64,000 nt of DNA from Nitrospirota bacterium. GTDB lineage: Bacteria > Nitrospirota > Nitrospiria > Nitrospirales > Nitrospiraceae. The stretch spans positions 124,001-188,000 of the forward strand of contig JAUXVD010000019.1 in NCBI GenBank assembly GCA_030684575.1, in the 5' to 3' direction. The notes under the pieces are model-generated. The model was not told where the DNA came from and did not search any database. It saw only the letters and a list, made by a program, of their open reading frames with translations. Shown here in pieces: positions 44,641 through 53,344 of the stretch. Both the position numbers and the translations under genes were made by a program. Every line of letters starts with the position of its first letter. Position 1 is the stretch's first letter.

Positions 44641-44792
44641 CGATTGCAACGCCCTTTCCCAGAAAGTGTCGTAGAACGCCAACGGGGGGTTATCTCACAG
44701 GGATCTGCCAGGTCGAGACAGTACGGATAGGGGGCGGCGATCACCTCCTGTATCGACAGTTGATCTGCGGTAGCGATGGGCAAAACGTTCAT
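44637..44792 (-). CDS. Possible 51-aa leader peptide ahead of the kinase
   Basis: A short frame starting MNVLPIATADQLSIQEV follows GGAGGGAG eleven bases upstream and ends in a TGA overlapping the kinase ATG as ATGA. A similar but shorter in-frame stretch (MLYQERIRSGSWSHMEKGHS) precedes the paralogous kinase at 51360, so the arrangement may be conserved. No homologue or motif is known to me and it may be chance; translation coupling of the kinase is the likely role if it is real. Confidence 0.3.
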   Translation of the reverse strand: MNVLPIATADQLSIQEVIAAPYPYCLDLADPCEITPRWRSTTLSGKGRCNR

Positions 44793-44859
44793 GCGAGATT
44801 TCTCCCTCCGCAGAGCAGACGCACTCTCAGCTGATGTGAGCGGCCTGGATGAACCACTA

Positions 44860-46215
44860 TCATTGGACCAACCCCGTGCTGGTTGCTCGTGCCAGGACTG
44901 GCGTCGCTAGAGATCTATGGTAGCCCGCCACCGCTCCCTCGCGGATGATCCGACCGTGCGATACAGGACTGTCGACACGTGAAACGGGAATGACAATGTT
45001 CTTGCCTCCGAACCCGAAACTATTTACCAGTGCTCGTTGCAGCGTTCGCGCTTGTCCCACGCAGGGCACGTAATCCAGATCGCACTGGGGATCCGGATGT
45101 GTCAGATGGAGCGTGGGGGGAATGAATTGGTGTTGAAGCGCGAGCACTGTGCCGATCAGTTGAAAGGCGCCGCTGGCCGCAAAGGCATGGCCGAGCGCCG
45201 ATTTAAACGAACTCACGGGAATCTGATAGGCATGCGAGCCCAGGGCTTCCTTGATGGCGATCGTTTCGATGAGGTCTAGTTCCACGGTTCCCAGGCCGCA
45301 GGCGTTGATGTAGTCCACTTCTTCCGGGAACCAATGGGCTGAGGCGATGGCGCGATCGATGGCACGGCGGTGCTCCTTGCCCGTGTCGTCAGGGCGAGCC
45401 ATGGAGAAGGCATCGGTGGTAAAGGCCCAGCCTTCGAGTTCGGCATAGATCGGGGCGCCACGACGTTCGGCATGCTCCTGCTCTTCGAGGATCAGACAGC
45501 CGGCGCCTTCACCCAGGACGATGCCGCAGCGGGTTTGGTCGAACGGGCGTGGCAGATTACGAATCGTGCCTCCCTGGTCTGGCGCCAAGGTCCTTCCGGC
45601 ATCCATGGCGGAGAAGATCGTGGGATGCAGGGGGGCTTCGGCTCCTCCTGCCACGACAATATCGACGTCATGTGCCTGGATGAGATCGTAGGCTCGACCG
45701 ATGGCGTTGGCCGTTGAAGAACATCCGATGGAATAGGTTTCACATTCCCCGTGGGTGCCCATCGCGATCGAGACTTCTGCGGACACGGCATTGGGGAAGG
45801 TGGTGGTCATGGTGAAGGGGTTGGTGTGTTTATACTGTTTGGCGAGCATGGAATCGTGTGCTTCGAAGGCTTCTTTCAATCCGCCCACCGACGTGCCGAA
45901 GCAGACCGCCGCGCGATCGCGATCTTCCTGGTCCATATCGAGCATGGCATCGCGGCCGGCCATAAGGGCCGCGGCCACGGCAAATTGAGAGACCCGCCCC
46001 ATCCGACGGGCTTTCTTGGGCTGAATAAAGTCTGTCGGGTCGAAATCGCTCACTTCCCCGGCAAGGGAGGCTTGAAAGGGCGAGGTGTCGAAGCTGGTGA
46101 TCGGCCGAATGCCGCTCTCCCCCCGGCTCAACTGATGCCAAAACATTCCAAGGTCACACCCCAGCGGAGACACGATGCCCATTCCCGTAATGACTACTCG
46201 ACGACGCTGTGTCAT
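44860..46215 (-). CDS. FabF-like ketosynthase with Cys-Cys-His active site
   Basis: 451 aa from MTQRRRVVITGMG, preceded by a perfect AAGGAG. Beta-ketoacyl-ACP synthases condense acyl groups with malonyl-ACP. The nucleophile Cys165 is in YSIGCSSTANAIG and the second His (343) in FKSALGHAFAASGA. The first His of the usual NAHGTST motif is Cys306 (YINACGLGTVELD). The NSFGFGGKN loop is kept, with Lys instead of Thr. The ATG overlaps the nitroreductase-like stop by four bases. Position beside a P450 and luxI suggests secondary fatty-acyl chemistry rather than bulk FabF. Altered decarboxylation or a pure transacylase role is possible. Confidence 0.85.
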   Translation of the reverse strand: MTQRRRVVITGMGIVSPLGCDLGMFWHQLSRGESGIRPITSFDTSPFQASLAGEVSDFDPTDFIQPKKARRMGRVSQFAVAAALMAGRDAMLDMDQEDRDRAAVCFGTSVGGLKEAFEAHDSMLAKQYKHTNPFTMTTTFPNAVSAEVSIAMGTHGECETYSIGCSSTANAIGRAYDLIQAHDVDIVVAGGAEAPLHPTIFSAMDAGRTLAPDQGGTIRNLPRPFDQTRCGIVLGEGAGCLILEEQEHAERRGAPIYAELEGWAFTTDAFSMARPDDTGKEHRRAIDRAIASAHWFPEEVDYINACGLGTVELDLIETIAIKEALGSHAYQIPVSSFKSALGHAFAASGAFQLIGTVLALQHQFIPPTLHLTHPDPQCDLDYVPCVGQARTLQRALVNSFGFGGKNIVIPVSRVDSPVSHGRIIREGAVAGYHRSLATPVLARATSTGLVQ

Positions 46216-47534
46216 GGGTGCACTCCTTCTTGTACGGAGGATGAGGGGGCCTCTGCTGCATGAGTTCCTTGGTGCCACGCCATGTGGTGGTCTCGGTGAG
46301 TCTGTGGGACTGACTCGCCTGGGTAGAATTTGTCGTAGAAGGCTACATCCAGATGATGCGCTTGAAACGCGATGACGGTCTTGAATGCATCGGTGTGAGC
46401 GGGGAATCGACCGTAGGTCTTCACGACGTAATTGCAGAACGCGATGGTCGCTTCTACTGCTCGTTCTTCATGTTTGCGGATAGATGCTGACGGTACGGTG
46501 GTGGTCCAGGGCTGTGCTCCCGAACCGGAATAGGTGCCTCCCTCGCCAAATTTTGACGTCATCATCCTGAGAACGGCTTCCTCCATTGAGGGCAAGAACG
46601 GAGGGCAGGGACCTTCCCATACGTCGGGAATCCCAACGGGATTGGATCGGATGCCTGGTATTGGCGAGGGGGCGAAGTGGAATCCGAGGCCCTGGAATAT
46701 CTGAGGTTCCCACCCGAGAAGATGGCGGCCGCTCCCAACACTATGAATCCCACCTCCGAGCCCCATGGCTTGCTCCATTAAAAACATGTTTTGGCATGTG
46801 ATGGCTTGCTCTTGGAGCGCAGTGTCGGTGATGGCGGCATCGATGTCGCGAAGAGTCATGGTGCGACGCTTAGCGATGTCATCGTGGAGATGGCCGCCAC
46901 GGCTTCGACGGAAGGTGTCGAGTCCACAGGCCTCGTTCCCATTGTCAGTATCAATGACGAAGTAGCCACATTCGCTGCTGAAGAGGACGAGCAAGAGGTT
47001 GAGATACACAGTCGTGATGTCGGTGACAGGGATGAAGTAGAGGGAGCCGGGCCGGTTCGCGTACCACTGGTTGAATGACAGCATGTAGGGCATTTCGCGA
47101 GGGATATCGAGGCGACCGTCTTGTAGTTTGACCAGCAAGGGTGCCTCACCGCTGTCAGGGTCTGGCACACGTGTTACGAAGTAGAGACCGGTGTCGTCAG
47201 TCACGAACATGCGCGTGGCTTGGGCGGCGCAGGGGCTTGGCACGGTTCTGCCCTGAAAACTCATGATGGCCATGCCTTGACCGTCTTCACCCCCGCGCCG
47301 AGGGGCGTACTGCATATCTGCTAGATGCATGCCCGTTTGGCCGACTCCTGCGAACAGCAGGTAATGCAGCTCTTCTTTTGACAAGGGAATCGGAGGGAGC
47401 TGACTTTGGAAGCGAAGTGGGCCTTCCGGAATTTCCATTCCACATCCGAAGCGACGCGTCTTTCTGTGTCGCAGGACTTCCAGGACTGATTGCAAACCAA
47501 CCGTATGTGATTGGTGGAGTGTGGGTGCTGTCAT
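46212..47534 (-). CDS. Nitroreductase-like (putative flavin) protein
   Basis: 440 aa with strong AAGGAGG at the ATG. The N-terminal VLEVLRHRKTRRFGCGMEIP and PLSKEELHYLLFAGVGQTG, and the central TCQNMFLMEQAMGLGGGIHS, match the nitroreductase/FMN fold, particularly its SagB-like or thiazole-oxidase branch with R-x-x-R-R-F followed by the LS..EL..LL helix. About 150 residues between and after these parts are not recognisable. Such enzymes perform FMN-dependent oxidation or reduction of small molecules. It is co-translated with the ketosynthase through a four-base overlap, and it faces the P450 across a 237-base divergent region. Assignment is moderately confident. Confidence 0.6.
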   Translation of the reverse strand: MTAPTLHQSHTVGLQSVLEVLRHRKTRRFGCGMEIPEGPLRFQSQLPPIPLSKEELHYLLFAGVGQTGMHLADMQYAPRRGGEDGQGMAIMSFQGRTVPSPCAAQATRMFVTDDTGLYFVTRVPDPDSGEAPLLVKLQDGRLDIPREMPYMLSFNQWYANRPGSLYFIPVTDITTVYLNLLLVLFSSECGYFVIDTDNGNEACGLDTFRRSRGGHLHDDIAKRRTMTLRDIDAAITDTALQEQAITCQNMFLMEQAMGLGGGIHSVGSGRHLLGWEPQIFQGLGFHFAPSPIPGIRSNPVGIPDVWEGPCPPFLPSMEEAVLRMMTSKFGEGGTYSGSGAQPWTTTVPSASIRKHEERAVEATIAFCNYVVKTYGRFPAHTDAFKTVIAFQAHHLDVAFYDKFYPGESVPQTHRDHHMAWHQGTHAAEAPSSSVQEGVHP

Positions 47535-47558
47535 GGCATCCTCCTTCTCGTGAGGGAC

Positions 47559-47574
47559 TCAAGACGCGTCTTGA
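47559..47574. promoter_or_regulatory. 16-bp perfect palindrome in the divergent promoter region
   Basis: TCAAGACGCGTCTTGA is fully symmetric. It sits 25 bases upstream of the nitroreductase-like start and about 50 bases from the lux-box-like dyad at 47625-47654. It is a candidate operator for a dimeric regulator. Confidence 0.5.
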
Positions 47575-47624
47575 ACGTGTGTGGTTCCGAGTCGATGAGG
47601 ACACGATACTCGGCAGTGGGCAGG

Positions 47625-47654
47625 AGGGGACCTACCCGAACGGGTAGGTCCCCT
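47625..47654. promoter_or_regulatory. Candidate lux box (ACCT-N12-AGGT) in P450 / nitroreductase divergent promoter
   Basis: A dyad with 14-bp perfect arms (47625-47638 and 47641-47654, centre AA). Its inner 20 bases, ACCTACCCGAACGGGTAGGT (47630-47649), have the ACCT-N12-AGGT form of LuxR-family binding sites. The luxI palindrome at 51472-51497 has the same end bases. It is 91 bases upstream of the nitroreductase-like start and 118 bases upstream of the P450 ATG. Confidence 0.65.
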
Positions 47655-47771
47655 CCATACACAATTGTCCTAGCCTGGCGTCGTTGAAGCAGGCAGGTAG
47701 CAGCAAAGAAAAGATATCGGCCGTTCACTCATCTTCCTCACGTGCAGAGGAAGTGCCAAGGAGGAGGCATC

Positions 47772-49325
47772 ATGGATACTTCTGCTCAGGCGACATGTCC
47801 CTTTCACGTCACATCTGCCACTAAGGAAGGAGGGCGGTCGACATCCGTTCATTCCCACCGGACACTCAAAGAACTCCCTGGGCCGGATGGGCTGCCAATA
47901 TTGGGAAATATCCTGCAGCTTGATTTGAAACAGCTGCACTCGATTCTTGAGCAATGGGCCGGTACCTATGGATCGATCTATAAGTTTCGAATCGCGCAGA
48001 AGACCGTGGTGGCTATTTCCGACACAGGTCTCATCAATGAGGTGTTGCGGAAGCGCCCGGCTGCGTACCGTCGTCTTGAGTCGATAGAGCCTGTTCTTAA
48101 GGAAATGGGAATCGATGGCGTGTTCTCAGCGGAGGGCGAGCAATGGCTTCGGCAGCGGCGTACGGCCATGCAGGCGTTGAATACCGCACATCTGAGGAGT
48201 TTTTTTCCGACATTGACGAAAGTGACGGAGAGGTTGAAGAAGCGATGGGATCAGGCAACGTCAGATGGTGCCCCGATCGATGTGCAAGAAGATCTGATGC
48301 GGTACACCATTGATGTCACCAGTAATCTCGCGTTTGGGTACGATGTGAATACGTTGGAGGGGCAGGGCGACGATATTCAGCGGCATCTTGAGAAAGTATT
48401 TCCCATGGTCAATCGGAGAATCAACGCGCCCTTCCCGTATTGGCATTTCGTGAAACTTCCGGCAGACCGCGCCTTAGACGACGCGCTCGTGGCCATCCGT
48501 AAGGCACTGGCGGAATTCATTGCTCATAGCCGTGAGCGGCTGGCGCAGAACCCCGAGCTAGCAACGCATCCAACAAATTTTTTGGAGGCCATGCTTGCGG
48601 CACGGGATGTTGATGGAGCCGACATCACCGATGAGGAGATCTTCGGCAATGTTCTGACCATGCTGATCGGAGGCGAAGATTCTACTGCTGCGACGATGGC
48701 CTGGATGCTTCACTTCTTGACCGAATATCCCGACATTCAGCTTCGAGTTCAACAGGAGCTGGATGAGGTGTTGGGCTCTGCCAACGCGCTGCATGACATG
48801 CGCGATGCCGAGCGCCTTACGTATCTGGAGGCGGTGTCGTTCGAGACGATGCGCCTGAAGTCTGTCTTCCCTATCCTGTTTCTTGGAGCCAATAAGGATG
48901 TGGAGCTGGGTGGGGTACATATTCCGGAAGGCACGGCGATCTTCCTCCTCACTCGCAAGTGCGGGATGCAGGAACGAGAGTTTACGGCAGCGGATCAGTT
49001 TCAGCCAGAGCGGTGGCTTGCTGCTCATGGTGGTCAGGAGGGAGGCCATAATCCCAAAGCCTTTGTGCCCTTTGGAGCAGGTCCCCGATTGTGCCCTGGG
49101 CGCAATTTGGCGTTGTTGGAAATGAAGTCCGCAATGGCCATGCTCTTCAGAAATTTTTCCGTTGAAAAACTGGAGGGTGCAAAGCCTGTCGAGGAACACT
49201 TTGGCTTTCTTATGGCGCCTGAAAATTTGTCTGTCACCTTTAGACGGAGAACGCAGTGTGTCTCTCAGGAGGCAGGGTACGCGGAGGTTGTCGGCAATTA
49301 TCCGGCCATGACGGTTGGCGCATAG
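47772..49325 (+). CDS. Cytochrome P450
   Basis: 517 aa from ATG 47772 with AAGGAGGAGG upstream; an earlier in-frame ATG at 47742 lacks such a site. Hallmarks are the proline-rich start ELPGPDGLPILGNILQL, I-helix GGEDST (300-305) with the acid/alcohol oxygen-activation pair, E358-x-x-R361 in EAVSFETMRLKS, and haem Cys441 in FGAGPRLCPGR. It is long for a soluble bacterial P450, and overall resembles E-class enzymes. No N-terminal membrane anchor is evident. No ferredoxin or reductase is adjacent. It diverges from the nitroreductase/ketosynthase unit, so a shared product such as an oxidised fatty acyl compound is plausible. Confidence 0.93.
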   Translation: MDTSAQATCPFHVTSATKEGGRSTSVHSHRTLKELPGPDGLPILGNILQLDLKQLHSILEQWAGTYGSIYKFRIAQKTVVAISDTGLINEVLRKRPAAYRRLESIEPVLKEMGIDGVFSAEGEQWLRQRRTAMQALNTAHLRSFFPTLTKVTERLKKRWDQATSDGAPIDVQEDLMRYTIDVTSNLAFGYDVNTLEGQGDDIQRHLEKVFPMVNRRINAPFPYWHFVKLPADRALDDALVAIRKALAEFIAHSRERLAQNPELATHPTNFLEAMLAARDVDGADITDEEIFGNVLTMLIGGEDSTAATMAWMLHFLTEYPDIQLRVQQELDEVLGSANALHDMRDAERLTYLEAVSFETMRLKSVFPILFLGANKDVELGGVHIPEGTAIFLLTRKCGMQEREFTAADQFQPERWLAAHGGQEGGHNPKAFVPFGAGPRLCPGRNLALLEMKSAMAMLFRNFSVEKLEGAKPVEEHFGFLMAPENLSVTFRRRTQCVSQEAGYAEVVGNYPAMTVGA

Positions 49326-49443
49326 TCTATCGTACCCAGGCCGTTCACCGTACTGGGGACGAGGGGGTGCACTATCTGCTCGGGGGATAAGGGCGAATAC
49401 GGAGCGATGGTCTTGTGGTGAATTCTGTGCGAACGTGTGTGGG

Positions 49444-50259
49444 CTAGAGGGATGGGGGCGTGGTCTCAGGAGAGTTGTCCTGATGTGGGGGCCTGTTCTG
49501 GGGAGTCGGGTTTGATGCGCTCCGCTGCCACTGTGCCACCGCTGCCCAACGGTTCTCAACCCCTCCGAGCTTGTAATACACGTTTTTCAGGTGAAACTTG
49601 ATCGTATTTAGGCTCACGTGGAGAATAATAGAAATTTCCCAATTGGTCTTTCCTTCCGCGACCCAATGCATGATCTCTTCTTCTCGATTTGTGAGGGAAG
49701 GTGTTTCCAGGAGAGGGTGACCATCGTTTGCCGTCGAGGTTGCTTGCATATAGGCGAGATGGAGATGCGGTCCAAGAATTTGCATCATGGTTCTGAACTT
49801 GTTCATCAGGTGCTGGTCGAAATTACTGAACGCAAAGTAGGTACATAGGCCTAATGCCCCGCGCACTCCGACCGTCAAACATTCCTTAATCCCCGCGTCG
49901 AGTTTAAGGCCAGCTACTTCCTTCGAGATTTCGAGATCGAGGAGATCCTCACTCGAGACGGTTCCGATCTGGGTGGCTTCTAAGAGGTGAATGGCAGGAT
50001 CCCACTTGTAGCCTTGCGTCTCATAGAGGTGGGTATGCTCCCTCCCGTAACTCGAGTGGCCAATCTGTAATTGCTTATTGGAAATATCGAATATCCCGCT
50101 CGCAGAATATTCATGAGGCGCGATCGTGCCAAAACATGCAGCCAACATCGGTAATTGGTCTCGATGTTGAATGCTTCGCACCTGGTGCATGATCTCGCCC
50201 AAGTGCTGAAACTCTTTTCTGGATGGATATTGGAGGGTTTCAGGTCCTCGAAAGATCAC
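49444..50259 (-). CDS. LuxR-family regulator with atypical autoinducer-binding domain
   Basis: 271 aa from a GTG with GGAGGTG five bases upstream. The C-terminal helix-turn-helix is good (LTNREEEIMHWVAEGKTNWE; HVSLNTIKFHLKNVYYKLGG), followed by a disordered Pro/Gln tail. The N-terminal ~180 residues align roughly with AHL-binding domains (GYKWDPAIHLLE). They have the Asp-Pro but lack the conserved Trp expected in the W-x3-Y pattern and the second pocket Trp, both of which the LuxR encoded at 52329-53144 keeps. It may bind another ligand or act as an orphan partner of the luxI/luxR circuit. No ligand can be named. Confidence 0.8.
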   Translation of the reverse strand: MIFRGPETLQYPSRKEFQHLGEIMHQVRSIQHRDQLPMLAACFGTIAPHEYSASGIFDISNKQLQIGHSSYGREHTHLYETQGYKWDPAIHLLEATQIGTVSSEDLLDLEISKEVAGLKLDAGIKECLTVGVRGALGLCTYFAFSNFDQHLMNKFRTMMQILGPHLHLAYMQATSTANDGHPLLETPSLTNREEEIMHWVAEGKTNWEISIILHVSLNTIKFHLKNVYYKLGGVENRWAAVAQWQRSASNPTPQNRPPHQDNSPETTPPSL

Positions 50260-50529
50260 GGGTGCACCTCCAGGTATTTCACGGGTCGGTCGTGAGGTGT
50301 GACACTGTTGAGAGGATACAGTGGTGTCTTCAGGGCATGGGCTGCAGGAGATTCGCTGTTGGTGGTCATGTCGTCAGTCCATTCACGCTTGAAGAGACGA
50401 GTTTGAGCAATAGATGCTCAGCTGGCCTATCCGATGGTGGTTGCGCGTTGCTGTTCGGCACGGCCATGCTGAAACTCTCCGCCGATGGTCGGTCATACGG
50501 CCGTAAAATCCTCGAATCTCTCTTTGCTC
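50260..50529. other. Intergenic region between two minus-strand regulators
   Basis: 270 bases between the LuxR-like gene and the kinase gene. It shows a weak GACACTGT/ACAGTGGTGTC inverted repeat and no lux-box-like dyad or convincing small gene. Confidence 0.3.
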
Positions 50530-51360
50530 TTACGGCTCGACCAGTCGAGAATGAATGCCGGAACTCGTAGTCTCATCGTTGTTGAGTTCCGCCAGGTCTA
50601 TGTCTAACTGAGGGCCTTCTGCGGTGATGCAGGTGCCTTGACCGATCGTGGACTCGATGTTCAGGTGCCCCCCGATCCTCCGAGCCCGCTCCCGCATATG
50701 CGCAAATCCAACGCCCGCTGTTTGTTCTTCCGTGATGTCGAAGCCAGATCCGTTGTCGCGAATGCTCAGGCTGACTCGCGAGCCGATATGCCGAAGGGCG
50801 ATCTCGACTTCTGTAGCTTGCGCGTGTTGTACGCAATTATTCAACGCTTCTCTCGCGATGGTGACGAATTCATGTCCCTCTTCGTTGGTCAAGATTTCCT
50901 CTGCTGTCGAGTCAATCTCCATATCAATCCGCACCTGCCCCATCTGCTCAAGGGTCTGGGCGAGAAATTGCAGCTCTGAGACCAGGTTGAACGGCTCAAT
51001 GTGGTCGGATTCCACAGCCAGGATCATCCGTCGGATGTCTTGGATGAGACGCTGGAGCTGATCGACGGCCTGGTCGCGTGAATGCACAAGGCCTAACTCG
51101 ATGGCATAGAGCGCTTGCAGCACAGACTCGTGCAATTCACGCCCGATACGGCTGCGATCGTGAAGCAATGCGCTCAAGCGTTGCTCGGATGCCGTGAGGG
51201 CTGCGGTGAGGCTGTCTTCAATCTGTTCATGCAGCAGGCGGGGAATGGACTCACGGGTGCTGTAGGGAATCCCTTGCGCGAGTGTTGTGCGCGGCTGCAT
51301 CGGTTTGTCGGGAGATTGCCGATACCCGTGGATGAGCTGGAACCCCAGTCGAGATTTCAT
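50530..51360 (-). CDS. Sensorless HisKA_3 histidine kinase
   Basis: 276 aa. It has an N-terminal low-complexity tail without PAS or GAF, HisKA_3 with DRSRIGRELHESVLQALYAI, and HATPase with DNGSGFDITEEQ and the STIGQGTCITAE lid. It is the intact paralogue of the frameshifted kinase at 43835-44640. The gene is divergent from luxI, whose palindrome lies 112 bases upstream, so both could be controlled from that region. Its response regulator is not adjacent. It may deliver phosphate to one of the LuxR-type regulators at 29-34 or 42 kb. Confidence 0.88.
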   Translation of the reverse strand: MKSRLGFQLIHGYRQSPDKPMQPRTTLAQGIPYSTRESIPRLLHEQIEDSLTAALTASEQRLSALLHDRSRIGRELHESVLQALYAIELGLVHSRDQAVDQLQRLIQDIRRMILAVESDHIEPFNLVSELQFLAQTLEQMGQVRIDMEIDSTAEEILTNEEGHEFVTIAREALNNCVQHAQATEVEIALRHIGSRVSLSIRDNGSGFDITEEQTAGVGFAHMRERARRIGGHLNIESTIGQGTCITAEGPQLDIDLAELNNDETTSSGIHSRLVEP

Positions 51361-51471
51361 CAGGTGGAATGTCCTTTCTCCATATGTGACCAGGAACCGC
51401 TACGAATTCTCTCCTGGTAGAGCATCCCTGGTTCGAGACTGCACTACTAGTACACGACCGTTCCGCCTCCC

Positions 51472-51497
51472 GTCACCTGGCGGATCCGCCAGGTGAC
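51472..51497. promoter_or_regulatory. lux box: 26-bp perfect palindrome upstream of luxI
   Basis: GTCACCTGGCGGATCCGCCAGGTGAC is symmetric over 26 bases; its core, ACCTGGCGGATCCGCCAGGT (51475-51494), has the ACCT-N12-AGGT form of classic lux boxes. It ends 76 bases upstream of the luxI ATG, a normal distance for a LuxR activation site, and lies 112 bases upstream of the divergent kinase gene. Confidence 0.8.
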
Positions 51498-51572
51498 CAA
51501 TGGGTCTGAAATTTGGAACCATTCAGGCTCAGTTCCATATTGCTGTAGTAGCTCAACCCAGTGGAGGTACAC

Positions 51573-52253
51573 ATGAGCGACGGAGTCAGGCAGGGAGCGC
51601 GGCCGATTGCCTTTTGCGAAGGAGAGTTCTTGGTCAAGGCCCTTGAAAGCGAGGAGGAGTTTCGGCAGGCGTATCGTCTTCGGCACAGAGTTTTTGCGGA
51701 GAAACTCAGATGGGTGCCAGAGCGGGAGGACCGACTCGAGACTGATATTTATGATGCGTGGAGCACCGCCATCGGTATTTTTTCCAGTCAAAATGAACTC
51801 TTGGGAATGGTACGGATGACGCCTGCTCCCTTCCCGTTTATGCTGGAAAGCGAGTTCAGCGGATGCCTGGTTGGATCACATCACGTTCGCAAGGAGCTCG
51901 ACACCGCGGAAATTACCCGCTTGACTGTGGATCCTGCAATTGTCGATCGAGGTCTTTCCGCTAAGCTGATGCGGACTATTTTTAAGGGCATGTATCACTG
52001 GACTCTCGCGAATAATATTCGCTACACCTACCTGGTTGTTGAAAGTAGGCTTCTCCGTGTTGTGCAGCGAATCGGATGGCCCTGCCATGCAATCGGTGCT
52101 CCCGCCGCCCTTCCTCCTGCGTATGTGCTGTCAGTTGGGGCGCTGCTCGATCTCGACGAGTTTCGCGCAAATGCAGCGTTGCGGCAACCCGAGATGCTGG
52201 CGTGGTTACATTCCACGGAGCCAGTTACGACCGCGACTGTAGAGAAGCTGTGA
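51573..52253 (+). CDS. luxI: Acyl-homoserine-lactone synthase (LuxI type)
   Basis: 226 aa from ATG 51573 with GGAGG at good spacing. It uses S-adenosylmethionine and an acyl-ACP to make an N-acyl-homoserine lactone. Conserved features are RLRHRVFAEKLRW (Arg, Phe, Trp of the SAM pocket), DRLETDIYD acidic residues, GMVRMTP, EITRLTV (Glu and Arg), and the extended C-terminal part with acyl-pocket residues. The gene converges on luxR (75-base gap). The palindrome upstream implies positive feedback. The acyl chain cannot be predicted from sequence alone; a FadL-like porin nearby hints at a long chain. Confidence 0.93.
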   Translation: MSDGVRQGARPIAFCEGEFLVKALESEEEFRQAYRLRHRVFAEKLRWVPEREDRLETDIYDAWSTAIGIFSSQNELLGMVRMTPAPFPFMLESEFSGCLVGSHHVRKELDTAEITRLTVDPAIVDRGLSAKLMRTIFKGMYHWTLANNIRYTYLVVESRLLRVVQRIGWPCHAIGAPAALPPAYVLSVGALLDLDEFRANAALRQPEMLAWLHSTEPVTTATVEKL

Positions 52254-52328
52254 AGCATTTCTTGGCTTTGAATAGGTGAAGTAGCAGCCTTTTACCGATG
52301 CCAGTGAAGTGAAGCGTGAGCAGGAAGG

Positions 52329-53144
52329 TCAGATCGCGCTCGGAAGACCGTGCAGGGTGGGAAGTCCATGTTCCATGGCCGCGGCGACTGCTTGTGAGCG
52401 GGTGGTCACATCGAGTTTGGCGAAGATGCTTGCGAGATGGAATCGTACTGTCCGTTCCGTCACCCCAAGAATCTGGCCGACTTCCCAGTTCGTCTTGCCA
52501 TTTTTTATCCAATTCAAGATGGTCACTTCGCGTGGGGATAGTTCTTTTACGCACTTTTCCGTTGCGGGCGCATCCTTCCTTGCTGTTCGCATGAGGGCAA
52601 GGTGGAGATGGCGTCCAAGGTACTCCACGAGTGGAGCGTATCGCACAGCGTCGGTACTTTCCCCTCCTGCAAAGGAATAAAACGTGGCGAGGCCGCATGT
52701 CGGGTCGACCGAACTGGTAGTGATTCCGTCAGCCAGGCCAAACCCTTTAGCGGTTTCGATAAAGTCTAATTCTTCTTTGGAGGTCGCTTGGAGATAGGTA
52801 TGTTTCCAGACCTGAGTGCTGGGAGATTGAGAGGCTGCTCGGAATACGGGGTCAATGTCGGCGTACCCGTTTTTCCAGTAGAGATAGAGCCATTCATCTG
52901 GATAGCTGACATTCACTACGTTTGTGAAACCCTCAAATTTTCCGCTAGGGCTGAGGCGTGCCAATCCACCGAGTAGACGGTCAAAAGGGAAAAGACTCTG
53001 AAAGCGAACGAGAGTATCTCTCACGTCATCAGAGGTCTCTGCTTGCGCGGCGTAGTGGAAGACTTCCAGCGCGTGCTGACATTCCTGCTTTGAGAGATTC
53101 TCGAATAACTGACCTGGAAAGGAGTTCTTAAGACTTTGCGCCAT
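52329..53144 (-). CDS. luxR: LuxR-type acyl-homoserine-lactone receptor
   Basis: 271 aa from ATG 53144 (a TTG is in frame just upstream). The AHL-binding domain keeps W-x3-Y, Asp-Pro and the later Trp (WLYLYWKNGYADIDPVFRA, then STQVWKHTY). The C-terminal LuxR helix-turn-helix reads LSPREVTILNWIKNGKTNWE and VTERTVRFHLASIFAKL. It converges with luxI and is most likely the cognate receptor. Once ligand-bound it should recognise the ACCT-N12-AGGT palindromes at 51475 and 47630. No Shine-Dalgarno is obvious. Confidence 0.9.
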   Translation of the reverse strand: MAQSLKNSFPGQLFENLSKQECQHALEVFHYAAQAETSDDVRDTLVRFQSLFPFDRLLGGLARLSPSGKFEGFTNVVNVSYPDEWLYLYWKNGYADIDPVFRAASQSPSTQVWKHTYLQATSKEELDFIETAKGFGLADGITTSSVDPTCGLATFYSFAGGESTDAVRYAPLVEYLGRHLHLALMRTARKDAPATEKCVKELSPREVTILNWIKNGKTNWEVGQILGVTERTVRFHLASIFAKLDVTTRSQAVAAAMEHGLPTLHGLPSAI

Positions 53145-53344
53145 AGTCAATCCAATCTGAGCAGGAGACTGAACCTTGGGAGTGAATTATACGCCGTCCA
53201 TGCAATAGATGGAATAGCCATTCCTGCGTCAGCATGATGCCAAATGGCCCTATTCGCAGGTATTTTAGTATTCTGGCATGGAGAAGTGCCCCCCCATTCG
53301 GTATGATCCCTCCTCTTTTACACTGAAGAAGGAGCGAGGCAACC

